Source: Albidovulum sp. (GTDB taxonomy: Bacteria; Pseudomonadota; Alphaproteobacteria; Rhodobacterales; Rhodobacteraceae). Taken from it: a stretch of DNA of 12,082 bases. The position numbers and the translations under genes were made by a program. Below are positions 12,056 through 12,082 of this stretch, piece by piece (the stretch's first letter is position 1; the number at the start of each line of letters is the position of its first letter). Where the stretch lies: NCBI GenBank assembly GCA_030837785.1, contig JAUQYA010000029.1:1-12082 (forward strand), given 5' to 3'. Under the pieces are notes generated by a model. It saw nothing but the letters and a program-made list of their open reading frames with translations, made no database searches and was not told where the DNA came from.

Positions 12056-12082
12056 TTCGAGGCCTCCTGCGGACGGGCTGCG
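12052..12082 (-). CDS. ccoQ: 3' end of ccoQ (CcoQ subunit of cbb3 oxidase), cut by window edge
   Basis: Only nine codons and the stop are in the window: AARPQEASK then TGA at 12052-12054, overlapping the ccoP ATG by ATGA. The short tail fits the end of CcoQ, a small single-helix subunit that helps stabilise CcoP in the complex, and its place before ccoP is the usual order ccoNOQP. The call rests mainly on position, since too little of the protein is visible for a domain match. Confidence 0.7.
   Translation of the reverse strand, partial: AARPQEASK

Overview
The window looks like chromosomal DNA from a high-GC alphaproteobacterium of the Rhodobacter/Paracoccus group (Rhodobacteraceae sensu lato). 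This rests on strong G/C third-position bias, an FnrL-regulated cbb3 oxidase cluster, and a ClpS and a D-Ala-D-Ala carboxypeptidase of the type seen in that group. I cannot name the genus from sequence alone. No rRNA, tRNA, CRISPR array, transposase or phage gene was seen.

Left part (1-2074, minus strand): clpS, a class I SAM methyltransferase of the RsmC/RlmG type and a short-chain dehydrogenase/reductase (SDR, cut by the left edge) lie head to tail with short gaps and look like one transcription unit. A divergent HAD phosphatase (2358-3065, plus) and a large periplasmic D,D-carboxypeptidase with a C-terminal SPOR-like domain (3255-5249, plus) follow.

Middle part (5315-9559, minus strand): ccoG-ccoH-ccoI-ccoS, the assembly operon of the cbb3-type cytochrome c oxidase. 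CcoG is a membrane iron-sulfur protein (cupric reductase), CcoH a small membrane assembly factor, CcoI a P1B-type copper ATPase and CcoS a 52-residue membrane protein. A good FNR box lies 64 bases before ccoG, which fits induction at low oxygen.

Right part (9560-12082): ccoP and the last codons of ccoQ, both minus strand, belong to the structural ccoNOQP operon. Between ccoP and ccoG, where these operons usually abut, there are instead a LysR regulator gene (minus), a divergent 54-codon ORF (plus) and a 379-base non-coding stretch. This insert holds the most unusual features: a second FNR box lying over the lysR stop codon, a perfect 13-bp hairpin downstream of it in the same direction (possible terminator or FNR-driven small RNA), a perfect 9-bp inverted repeat covering the lysR ribosome binding site and start codon, and three 12-base direct repeats that encode the LysR tail.

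Together the cco genes encode the diheme electron-entry subunit (CcoP) and the copper delivery and maturation machinery for a high-affinity terminal oxidase. The other genes are housekeeping: protein quality control, RNA methylation, phosphatase and cell-wall remodelling.
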